Positions 1 through 9,595 of a stretch of 64,000 bases of DNA are shown here, in pieces. Position 1 is the stretch's first letter. Each line of letters opens with the position of its first letter. The stretch lies in the NCBI GenBank assembly GCA_037176725.1, contig JAZBRS010000026.1, positions 55,282,501 to 55,346,500 of the forward strand. Direction: 5' to 3'. The stretch comes from Posidonia oceanica (taxonomy: Eukaryota; Streptophyta; Magnoliopsida; Alismatales; Posidoniaceae). The notes below the pieces were generated by a model. That model saw only the letters and a program-made list of their open reading frames with translations, was not told the origin of the DNA and made no database searches. The translations under genes and the position numbers were made by a program.

Positions 1-1237
1 ACTTAGGCGTCTTAGCTAGTGAAGGAGCCACCTTTCCTGTGAGAACAAGCGAAACAACCAAACCCCTTAGGACTTGCACCTCCCGAGGGAGATAAAATGC
101 TAGGGCGTGAGCAATTGTAAGCTATAAAAGATTATGTCTGAGCATGGGTGTAAAAGGAAAAGCAAACAGAAGGCGAAGGCAGAAGTAGGCCCTAGAGATA
201 AAGGCATGTAGCATAACCCTGTCCCTCCGAACTGTTTCGGGGATGATCCATCACTTAGCACTAGGGAGCCCTAGATCCACTTCAAAACCCCGGCGCCCAT
301 TACCTCTAAGCCTGGGATAGCGGAAGCTTGCAAAAAAAAGAAGAAAAGAAAAAAGCAAAGCAAAAAGAGAGAAAGGAAGCAAAAAAAAAGTAAAAAAAAG
401 GAGCAAAAATAAGAAGCAACTCCAAAAAGAAAAAAAAAGCAAGCGACGCAATCCCTTAGAGTTAAGCAAAATTTGCACCTAGGGAATACACAAACCCTGC
501 AAAGCCTTCAAACCCAGCAAGGCCTAGCAAGCAGCTCCCCAACTTCAACTAGGTGCCCACTGCCTCCAAGTTAGGGATAGGGGAAACCTACATGCCAATG
601 AGGGAGCCAAAGCGATGCGAAAGAGTAGGTGTAGGTCCTTGGGAGTTTGGTCTGGAGCCTGTCCTCACCACCCGCCACCCCTACACTGCAAATAACCCTC
701 TCCTGAGTGCCACCAGCAAATTAAGAGTTTGAGTAGAGTCCAGTGAGTCAGGGACCCCTCTCTTCCTCTGCAGTAGGCACTAAGCACTCCATATGCTGAG
801 GGCTACAACATATAAGCAAGATCATTGCATACATTTACAGCATCTATTGTAAACCATACACATCTCTCTGCATACCAAGCATAAACCATGCATGCATGCA
901 TAGCACATGTCCTTCCTTTTCCTCCTATCTTCCTGCTCTGCATGACTTGGCCCGGCGTTGAGACAGTACTCTTATCAAGCATGCGCCGATCTCCCTCAAG
1001 TTGCATTGGTCCAGAGCTCTGACCACTTGCCCCAGCAGAACTGCCCTTAGTCTGAATGTGTTTAAATATCTGCACCCTGAATGCTAATTGCTAAAACTGC
1101 TAAACTGCAATGCTAGTCTTCAATTTTGCATCTTTACCTGCCAGGTGTTGTATGCCTATGCCTGATCTGATAAACTGCAACTCTGATTACAGGAACCTGA
1201 GCCTTCTGCACCAGCAGCCTGCACTTACACTCCTGCA
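1..1237 (+). other. Post-pol spacer of element D
   Basis: Non-coding stretch between the off-window pol stop and the DUF7745-like ORF. It is colinear with 50781-52053 of element C. It has a purine/A-rich block at about 330-440. It ends with a candidate 3' splice site (AG at 1191-1192), 45 bases before the ORF start. The short minus-strand ORFs here are products of the A-rich strand. Confidence 0.7.
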
Positions 1238-2440
1238 ATGGGTTATCCAACTCTAGTTACTCCCATGCACTATTCAGATATCTTGCGAGAGTGGGTTGGC
1301 AAACTCACTGAAGCTGATCGTGAGAGGCTGCGCACTTGGGGTATCCCCTCTAAGCTCCTGAAGGCAGCAGATGTTGAAGTGAGCCGGCACTTCCTATGCA
1401 CAGCAGCAAGATTCTGGAAGCCAGCGCATCATGTCTTCCACTTCGGCAGGACGGAGCTGACTCCTACGTTTGAGGAGGTACACCGGATCTGTGGCTTCTC
1501 TACAATTATGGGACCCCCAATCTTCATAAGGTGTGATGGATATACTGCGGTCCTAAGCCAGCTAACTGGGCTCTCTGCTAAAGGCATCCAGCAAAGACTT
1601 ATCTGCACCAGCAGGCCCACACCCCTGCTTCGCCTAGAGTACTTTGATGCTGTTATGGAAAGCCGTGCTGAACTTGGAGACAAGCTGTGGCTCCAAGGAT
1701 TCGTCACCCGCTTCTTAGGCGAGCTGATATTCACACATGGCAGGATGACGGTTGCAATCGAAATTGCTGAGATTGCACTTGCAGTGGTGACCCGACACAT
1801 TGACCTGGCACCAGTCATCCTTGTAGAGACATACCACAGGCTGGACCGCATTGTGCACTGCTGTTGTCAGTTCCACAGCTGCGGAGTGCTTGTGCAGATC
1901 TGGCTAGCTGCACACCTAGAGATGGACCTCCTGTGCCCTCAGAGGCATGCCATTGAAACATACTACAGCAGTGGCCACGCAAGAACTATAAAGACCATGC
2001 CAGAAGAGTATCAGAAGCTATCTGAGTTGACAGATGATGCAATAACCTGGCGAATCATCCCATCTGCAGCAGAGCCCTTCACTGTCTTCTTCGATGCTCG
2101 CGATACGCGGCTCGTAGAACTGCCAGGATTCACCGGGGGTGTGGAGTACCACCCTATCCGGGTTATGCGGTAGTTTGGCTACCGGCAGGGCGCCTTCATT
2201 GATAGCACTGCACCCAGACTCATGTAGCCATACCCCTTCAGCACAACAGCATCTACAACAGTGCTAGCAGACCTGATGCGGCATGGGGTGAAGTCCACCG
2301 TCATAGCAGCTGTGAAGGATTCAAGATGTACTTCTGAGTACGTCTCTGAGGTGAAGGGACTCTGGCCCCTCAGTGAGATTCCTCCAGGTGCCCCTCAGTT
2401 TCCTGACTCCCACCCAGCAAAGAAGGCCCGGCATAACTAG
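1238..2440 (+). pseudogene. DUF7745-like ORF of element D, two in-frame TAG stops
   Basis: The frame runs from ATG at 1238 to a terminal TAG at 2438-2440, which is 400 codons, exactly the length of the counterpart in element C. It is interrupted by TAG at codons 312 (2171-2173) and 330 (2225-2227), where C has CAG at both. The first 311 codons are open. The protein matches my recollection of the DUF7745 / plant-mobile-domain-like family found in plant retroelements: an N-terminal FWKPAHHVF segment (residues ~67-75), an ELTPTFEEV motif (~80-88), and a C-terminal APVILVETYHRLDR segment (~191-204) before a hydrophobic helix. No catalytic motif is visible and its function is unknown. The C-terminus is basic (AKKAR). 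It lies downstream of pol in sense orientation and is probably expressed by splicing or from its own promoter. The 3' end is copied again at 3248-3683 by a tandem duplication. Confidence 0.75.
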
Positions 2441-4490
2441 GCATCTATGCAGTTGTTTGCTTGTATAGCCTTTCTTAAATCATGCTGTACCTTTTGGCCT
2501 ACCAGAGGCGTGTAACCAGAGATTCACTCAATACAAAGATGTTTCACGTCATTTTTTTGTGTTGCATGCCTTGCCTATTTGCATATCTGTTCCTGTCAGG
2601 ATGTTACAGGACCTGCATCAAGCACCTTAGAGCATTAGCCCATGCAGACAACCCGAAGTAGCCCCGCAAGAAATCCAGAACAGTTTCCCACCGCAAACAC
2701 CATGCAATCAGCAACCTTAGCAGAGACTTGCAGCAAAGCCCCCTGCAGTCAACATGCGCACAAGAAACCCTGCTGATCCATGCACGTCGCAACCACACTT
2801 GCCCAGATTGCTCTGGGCTGGCACCCCAAACTGCTCGCTAGGCAAATGAGTTAGTTTTGTCTGCATTTTCTCTTGCTTTCGGTACTAGGGGCACTTCGGC
2901 TGTCCCCTGGTATCATCCCTGATACCAGGGGCATCTTTTAGCTGCTCTCTGGTATCGCTTTCCCTTTTTCCTTCCTTGCTTGCTTCCTCGGGCGAGGACA
3001 AGCTCTTCTCGGACCCTGTATGCTCGGAGTCCTGCCCTGTATCCTCATGTGAGGATCAGCCCTTGCGTGGCTTCGCTCCGTGCGGACGATGCCCACGCTT
3101 GCCCACCTCCATTCTCTTCCTGCTTAACCTCATGTGAGGATAAGTCTTTTGTCTTTCTTGGTTGTCCTCCTGCGAGGACAAGCCTTTTTCAGTTTTGCGT
3201 GGCTCCGCTCCGTGCGGATGAGGTCCCGCGCGCTTGCTTCCTCGGGCGAGTATCAGAAGCTATCTGAGCTGATAGATGAAGCAATAACCTGGCGAATCAT
3301 CCCATCTGCAGCAGAGCCCTTCACTGTCTTCTTCGATGATCGCGATACGCGGCTCGTAGAACTGCTAGGATTCACCGGGGGTGTGGAGTACCACCCTATC
3401 CGAGTTATGCGGTAGTTTGGCTACCGGCAGGGCGCCTTCATTGATAGCACTGCACCCAGACTCATGTAGCCATACCCCTTCAGCACAACAGCATCTACAA
3501 TAGTGCTAGCAGACCTGATGCGGCACGGGGTGAAGTCCACCGTCATAGCAGCTATGAAGGATTCGAGATGTACTTCTGAGTACGTCTCTGAGGTGCAGGG
3601 ACTCTGGCCCCTCAGCGAGATTCCTCCAGGTGCCCCTCAGTTTCCTAACTCCCACCCAGCAAAGAAGGCCCGGCATAACTAGGCATCTATGCAGTTGTTT
3701 GCTTGTATAGCCTTTCTTAAATCATGCTGTACCTTTTGGCCTACCAGAGGCGTGTAACCAGAGATTCACTCAATACAAAGACGTTTCACGCCATTTTTTT
3801 GTGTTGCATGCCTTGCCTATTTGCATATCTGTTCCTGTCAGGATGTTACAGGACCTGCATCAAGCACCTCAGAGCATTAGCCCATGCAGACAACCCGAAG
3901 TAGCCCCGCAAGAAATCTAGAACAGTTTCCCACTGCAAACACCATGCAATCAGCAACCTTAGCAAAGAGTTGTAGCAAAGCCCCCTGCAGTCAACATGCG
4001 CACAAGAAACCCTGCTGTTCCATGCACGTCGCAACCACACTTGCCCAGATTGCTCTGGGCTGGCACCCCAAACTGCTTGCTAGGCAAACGCGTTAGTTTT
4101 GTCTGCATTTTCTCTTGCTTTCGGTACTAGGGGCGCTTCGGCTGTCCCCTAGTATCATCCCTGATACCAGGGGCATCTTTTAGCTGCTCTCTGGTATCGC
4201 TTTCCTTTTTTCCTTCCTTGTTTGCTTCCTCGGGCGAGGACAAGCTCTTCTCGGACCCCGTATGCTCGGAGTCCTGCCCTGTATCCTCGTGTGAGGATCA
4301 GCCCTTGCGTGGCTTCGCTCCGTGCGGACGATGCCCACGCTTGCCCACCTCCATTCTCTTCCTGCTTAACCTCATGTGAGGATAAGTCTTTTGTCTTTCT
4401 TGGTTGTCCTCCTGCGAGGACAAGCCTTTTTCAGTTTTGTGTGGCTCCGCTCCGTGCGGATGGGGTCCCGCATGCTTGCTTCCTCAGGCG
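2005..4490 (+). repeat. 1243-bp tandem duplication in element D
   Basis: Copy 1 is 2005-3247 and copy 2 is 3248-4490. Each copy starts at GAGTATCAGAAGC inside the DUF7745-like ORF and ends within the GGGCGAG motif of the hairpin array. The junction at 3245-3250 joins GGGCGAG to TATCAG, so the shared GAG probably guided the event. The copies differ by scattered substitutions. Both carry the same two TAG stops, so those stops predate the duplication. Confidence 0.9.
2441..2984 (+). other. Element D tail, proximal part with a 12-bp hairpin
   Basis: Non-coding 3' region after the ORF. A perfect 12-bp inverted repeat lies at 2904-2915 / 2920-2931 (CCCCTGGTATCA, loop TCCC). The duplicated copy near 4146-4173 has one mismatch. 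A GGGCTGGCACCCC motif at about 2816 is shared with the repeats in element C's tail. Confidence 0.7.
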
Positions 4491-5800
4491 AGGACAAGCC
4501 TCTTTCTTCTGCCTCTCCTGCTTGTTCCTCGGGCGAGGACAAGCCTTTTTCCTTTTCTACGTGACTTCGCTTCATGTGGACGGGGTCCCGTGCACTTGCT
4601 TCCTTGGGCGAGGACAAGCTTCTTTCTTCTGTCCCTCCTGCTTGCTTCCTCAAGCGAGGACAAGCCCTTTTCCCTTTTTGCTTGCTTCCTTGGGCGAGGA
4701 CAAGCTTTGTGCAGCTCCGTGTGGATGGAGTTTCCTTGTTCCGCGGGTGAGGTTCAGGCCCGCTTACTCCTCAACCAAGGATAAGCGTATGCATGCCCCT
4801 GCTTGTCCTCGCCCTTCTCGGGCGAGGACAAGCTCTTCTCGAACCTCGTATGCTCGGAGTCCTGTCCTGTATCCTCGTGCGAGGATCAGCCCTTGTGTGG
4901 CTTTGCTCCGTGCGGACGATGCCCATGCTTGCCCCCTCCTTTCCCTTCTTGCTTGTCCTCGGGTGAGGATAAGTCTTTTGCCTTTCTTGCCTGTCCTCGT
5001 GCGAGGACAAGCCTTTTTCCGTTGTGCGTGGCTCCGCTCCGTACGGACGGGGTCCCGCGTGCTTGCTTCCTTGGGCGAGGACAAGCTTCTTTCTTCTGCC
5101 TCTCCTGCTTGTCCTCGTGCGAGGATAAGCCCTTTTTCCTTTTCTGCGTGACTTCCCTCTGTGCAGACGAGGTCCCGCGTACTTGCTTCCTTGGGCGAGG
5201 ACAAGCTTCTTTCTTCTGCCCCTCTTGCTTGTTTCCTCGGGCGAGGACAAGCCTTTTTCCTTTTCTACGTGACTTCCCTCCGTGCAGACGGGGTCCCGCG
5301 CGCTTGCTTCCTTGGGCGAGGACAAGCCTCTTTCTTCTTTCCCTCCTACTCATTTCCCTGGCTGGGGACGAGCCCCCTGTCTGTCCCCTAGGGCGGGGAT
5401 CAGATTGCTGCTTGCTTCCTCGGGCAAGGACAAGCCCCCCTTTGGATTCCGTCTATGTGGAATCCCCCACTTGCTTCCTCGGGCGAGGACAAGCTCTTCT
5501 CGAACCCCGTATGCTCGGAGTCCTGCCCTGTATCCTCGTGCGAGGATCAGCCCTTGCGTGGCTTTGCTTCATGCGGACGATGCCCACGCTTGCCAACCTC
5601 CTTTCTTTTCTTGCTTGCTTCCTCGGGCGAGGACAAGCTCTTCTCGGACCCCGTATGCTCGGAGTCCTGCCCTGTATCCTCGTGTGAGGATCAGCCCTTG
5701 CGTGGCCTCGTTCCGTGCGAACGATGCCCATGCTTGCCAACCCTCTTTCTCTTTCTTGCTTGTTTCCTCAGGCGAGGACAAGCTGCTCCTGTGTTTCCTG
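2985..5800 (+). repeat. CCTCG/CGAGG hairpin-repeat array (element D tail)
   Basis: Roughly 25 or more copies of a motif of the form CCTCG-NN-CGAGG followed by ACAAGC, spaced about 40-110 bases and embedded in pyrimidine-rich DNA. Each motif is a short inverted repeat. Examples: 3041-3056 (ATCCTCA-TG-TGAGGAT), 4871-4886 (ATCCTCG-TG-CGAGGAT), 4993-5008 (GTCCTCG-TG-CGAGGAC), and a perfect 14-bp hairpin at 4801-4814 / 4820-4833. Long ORFs on both strands here, such as 4222-5151 and 4803-5687, are low-complexity by-products and are not annotated as genes. Confidence 0.85.
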
Positions 5801-6295
5801 TAGGCTGGCAGTCCTAACTGCTCGGTCGACAATCGTCCAATTGTCTCCCCCTTTTTTGCTTGCTGGGCTAGCAGCCCTAACTGCTCGGATGCCAAGCCCG
5901 TCAGTCTTGTCAAGCATTTCTTTTGTGAGCTCGGATTAACCCCTGAACTCACGCATTCGTTGCAGCTTTATTTGCATCTCTTCTACATTAGCATCGCATT
6001 CTTTTATTAACAGCATTGCATAGTAAATAACTACATCGACATGCACTACATCTACACTAACATCTAACCTAACCTTTGCACTAACTTCTACATTGGCATG
6101 CATCGCATTGCACTAGCATGCATTGCATTCGCATCTGCATCTGCATTGTGGCTCTGAGTCATGTCTTCCGGTGTATCCACTGGGCGAATGACTCGTGCCT
6201 ACAGTCACTTGCGCTCCTGCCGGCGTCAGGTAGGGTGTCTTGTCTACCCTGAGTAGCGGTCTCGCTCCACTTGACCTCACTCAGGGAGGGGCATT
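5801..6295 (+). other. Element D conserved 3' block and polypurine tract
   Basis: A non-coding block that ends in a segment conserved with elements B and C (28011-28559 and 56641-57200). Just before the LTR is a perfect 8-bp hairpin (CCCTGAGT 6247-6254 / ACTCAGGG 6279-6286) with a 24-nt loop. The polypurine tract AGGGAGGGGCATT (6283-6295) primes plus-strand DNA synthesis in this class of element and directly abuts the LTR. Confidence 0.8.
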
Positions 6296-6517
6296 TGTAG
6301 ACACCCCATTCTAACAGTCTGGAAGTTGGTTGTTCTTTTGTAGGCTCGTGTGTGGACTCTAGAATGGCATCCCTTTTTTCAACCCATTTTTCTAACCCAT
6401 TTCCAAACCCAAAACCTTGCCCAAACCCTAGAAGCCTAACCTAAGCTATTTGCACCTTTTACAACACTTCTAGGCCCAAGCCCAAGCCCATTTGCAGCTT
6501 TAGCCACCTGAGTGTGT

Positions 6518-8635
6518 TGGATGCTGGAACAGGCAGCGTCCAACGTTAGACGCGACCTGTGCTAGCGTCCAACGTTGGATGCCCTCTGGTCTAGCGTCTA
6601 ACGACTCGAGTGCAGCAGCGGCAGCTCCGCCCCCTTCGACTCACCACCCATCCACTCCACCACCTCCCCACACTTACTACCCATCCCTTCCTCCACTCCA
6701 TGCCATCCACTACCCTCCAAACCTTAGTAACTACACAGCTCCTCCATTTCAGCCCAAAATCCACCCTTATACCTCTCTCTGACAGGGCTAATTTCCACCG
6801 CCCGTGTCAGCCACCGCCTCGCCTTCGCCGGCCTCCTGCCAATGCCCACACCCTCCTCTGACATTCCACATGGACCTTACACACTCACCCGCACCTGCCA
6901 GCACCTACCAAAGCCTGAATTTGGCCTGCAACTCCTCTACCAAGCTCAAGAACCCATGCCATTTGCACAAAACCGCAACTTCCAGCCTTTGCCACAGTCA
7001 CCACACAGAGCTGAAGATAGAATTCCCACCTCTAGAGCGTAGAAGTGACTCCCCTCTCCGTCCTCGACGGTTCGCAACCTCCTCTGGTGCTCTGAGCAGC
7101 TCAGACGACCTCGCCGAACTTGCTGTCGCAGCACACCCGCAACTCCGGTGAACTTGGTGGAGCCGCCATTCTGGGCCTTCCAAAGGTTAGTTTCCTATCC
7201 CCTGTAGTCTTGCATGCATAGTAGAGTGTCTCCATGCAACTTAGCAATTTATTTGACTCCTTTTGGACATGATTCACGTCCAAGAGAGAGTTCAGTGTGT
7301 TGGGCGCACCAGCTGCTGCGTCCAACATTGGACGCCTGCTATAGCAGCGTCCAACGTCCTGTTTTGCTTTGCCCTTGTTTGAATGCTTTACATGCTTTTT
7401 CCTTGCATGTTTTCCTGCAGACCCATGCCATATGCTTCCTTTAATGCTTCCTGATGTTGTGCCATGCTTTTTAACTTATTCCATGCTTGTTTGAATCTTT
7501 TTTGCATGCTTAATGTTCAGTCTGTCTCCTGCCTGCGTTGGACGCTGGTTCACCAAGCGTCCAACATATCTGCTTGCTTTGCCTTGCTGCTATGCCTATA
7601 TCATGCATATTTGTTATATTATTTTGTGATCCATGCATGCTTAGAGATACCTAGCCCCTATGGCAACCATGCTTAGGTTTGTTAGGATTTCTTTAAGCTA
7701 TTTATTCCTTTTTGCAAGTTCGAAGCCTATTCTTTCATGCATGCTTCCTTTTATCTTGTCTTCTTGGATTAAATGTTTGCCATGTTTGCTGTGCACGTTC
7801 CAATTAAGCTCTTACATGCCTTTAATATGTTTGCATGCACATAGGTGGGGTAGAGCTGAGCTCCCCCTTTAGAACAGGTGAGTTTGCACGCCTGGGTCAT
7901 TTGACGCCAGAGCCTTCAGCATCCAATGTTGGACGCTGCTGGCTCTAGCATCCAACGTCCTGGCTTCTCATGCATTTGTTTAATGCTTGCATGCCTTCTT
8001 GATCTCTTTGTTTGTTTGCCTCCTGTGTTCTTATGCATGTTTAGCTTCAATAGCAACTGTTCCTAAGCTTCCATTAAGTTATTTGCTTGTTTATGCATGT
8101 CTTTTGTGTGTTGTGCCTCCCAAGGCATTGTACGCTGCTGGAGCTGGCGTCCAACATTGGACGCCGGCCTAGCTCGCATCCAACGACCTGGTTGTGCCTC
8201 TGGCCTGGCACTTAGCATAGGTAAGGCCTGTTTGGTTTTATTTTGTGATCCCTTGCTTGCTTGTTTGCCCCATGCTTATCCCCAGCAGCCCAAATGCATG
8301 ATCCCTATTCTCATCCATCATTTGTATGCTCCTTTCACTCCTCTGTCTTCTGTTCTTGTTGGACGCCCAGCTTACAGGCGTCCAACAACCTGCATGCTTG
8401 GATCCTTGATTCTAGCATGTCCCTTGTTCTGATCCCTCTTCTAATCTTTTGTTAGGTTAGATTTGCATGTCAGGTACCCATTTAGTTGCATTTTGCATCT
8501 ATATTGCATCCATATAGCTAGTTTGCATCGTTTTACCAAAAATTGCATGCTGTCTGTCTGCAGCAGGTGTTGGACGCCGGCTCTGCCAGTGTCCAACGTT
8601 GGATGCTGGTGCTGCCAGCATCCAATACTTACAGA
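6518..8635 (+). repeat. Dispersed palindromic TCCAACGTTGGA motif clusters in LTR D
   Basis: Seven clusters (about 6518-6610, 7295-7350, 7535-7565, 7918-7955, 8130-8190, 8355-8390, 8566-8625) of variants of GCGTCCAACGTTGGACGC. They are often flanked by GCTGG / CCAGC so that each cluster can fold as a longer hairpin. This family is absent from the LTRs of B, C, E and F. Confidence 0.8.
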
Positions 8636-8734
8636 TGGCTGACAGCCATTTTAAAGCGCTGATTTTGTTTCGATCTCCGTTTTCTACGTTTTTTCGCTTC
8701 TTTGGCTTGCTGCAACCCCAATGCATGTTACCCA

Positions 8735-8935
8735 CCCCTGTGTTTTGATTTTGCACCCCGCTTTGCCTCGTTTTCCATGTTTCGCCCCATTTTCCGCATT
8801 TTACATCGTTCCTCGCTCCCTTGCATGGTTTTCTGCACCCCTTTTGCATCGCTTTCCGCCTTTTGCATCGTGTTGCGCGCCTTGCCTTGTTTTCTGCATT
8901 TTTGCACCGTTTTCCGCACCCTGTTTTGTTTTATC
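8735..8935 (+). repeat. ~30-bp GCACCGTTTT tandem repeats (LTR D)
   Basis: Degenerate copies of a T- and GC-alternating unit of about 30 bases. The same family occurs near the 3' end of every other LTR in the window. Copy number is low here. Confidence 0.65.
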
Positions 8936-9595
8936 GCATGCATGTCACTGGCATTGCTTGGTTTCCCCGCAATTTTGTTTTATTGCTTGCATCTGCATAT
9001 AGGGCCATGATGCTTACTGCTTAGGATTTCTCACAAACTAGGGTCCACTCAGTTCAGAACACTAGCAGCGTGGCTGAGCACATAGATAGCACGTTTATTT
9101 CCCTTGCATGGTAGGTAGGCATTTAAGGCATTTAGGCATTAGGCTAGCAATTCCCTGCATTAGCACGAGATTGCCTAAGAAAGACCGACTCTCGGACGTA
9201 TCGTGGGTGCCTAACACCTTCCCCGTGCGTAACAGGAGTCCTTGCCCTTTCTCTTCGCTCGCATCGACCTTTCCTTTATCCTAGGCTTGAGTCATAGCAT
9301 AGCGTAGCATAGCATAGTAGCATAGCATAGCTTAGATTAGCGTTGCATCCCTTTGCCCCTCCTTGCATCCGGTTTTGCATGTCTTTCCATGCTTAACCTC
9401 TGGTTTTCCTTGTCTTCCAATTCAATAGACCCGGTGACAACTCTGAATTGTCTTATCACTTCTTTTCTTTTCTTTTGCCAGCGTTTCCGAGTCGAGTTCT
9501 CCCCTCGGATCTAGCCACATATAGTGAACCTATTTTGATCAGTGCACACAAGCTTTGGTAATGTGCATGGACGATCAGAATTTAGGATTACTACA

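Larger units (their letters stand above)
1..9595 (+). mobile_element. Element D: 3' part of a Tat/Ogre-like Ty3/gypsy retrotransposon
   Basis: The left edge is truncated by the window. Base 1 aligns with position 50781 of element C, about 225 bases after the end of its pol, so D's gag-pol lies off-window. Visible parts, in order: post-pol spacer, DUF7745-like ORF with premature stops, a 1243-bp tandem duplication, a hairpin-repeat tail, a conserved 3' block with hairpin and polypurine tract, and a 3' LTR (6296-9595). D is inserted in the pol reading frame of older element A, which resumes at 9596. The target duplication cannot be checked because the left flank is absent; the right flank begins CCTAC. 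Confidence 0.9.
6296..9595 (+). repeat. 3' LTR of element D (3,300 bp)
   Basis: Starts TGTAGACACCCC right after the polypurine tract and ends GGATTACTACA. Pol sequence of element A resumes at 9596. It is shorter than the B and C LTRs but shares their 3' landmarks: ~30-bp GCACCGTTTT repeats, the GCCTAACACCTTCCC motif near 9208, and the GTGCATGG segment near the end. A candidate 5' splice site (GTTAGT) is at 7186-7191, and a weak TATA-like TTATACC lies near 6770. Confidence 0.88.

Noticed and set aside
4222..5687. Several 150-310-codon ORFs on both strands in the D tail
   Set aside because: By-products of the CCTCG/CGAGG hairpin repeats; overlapping frames on both strands, no domain.
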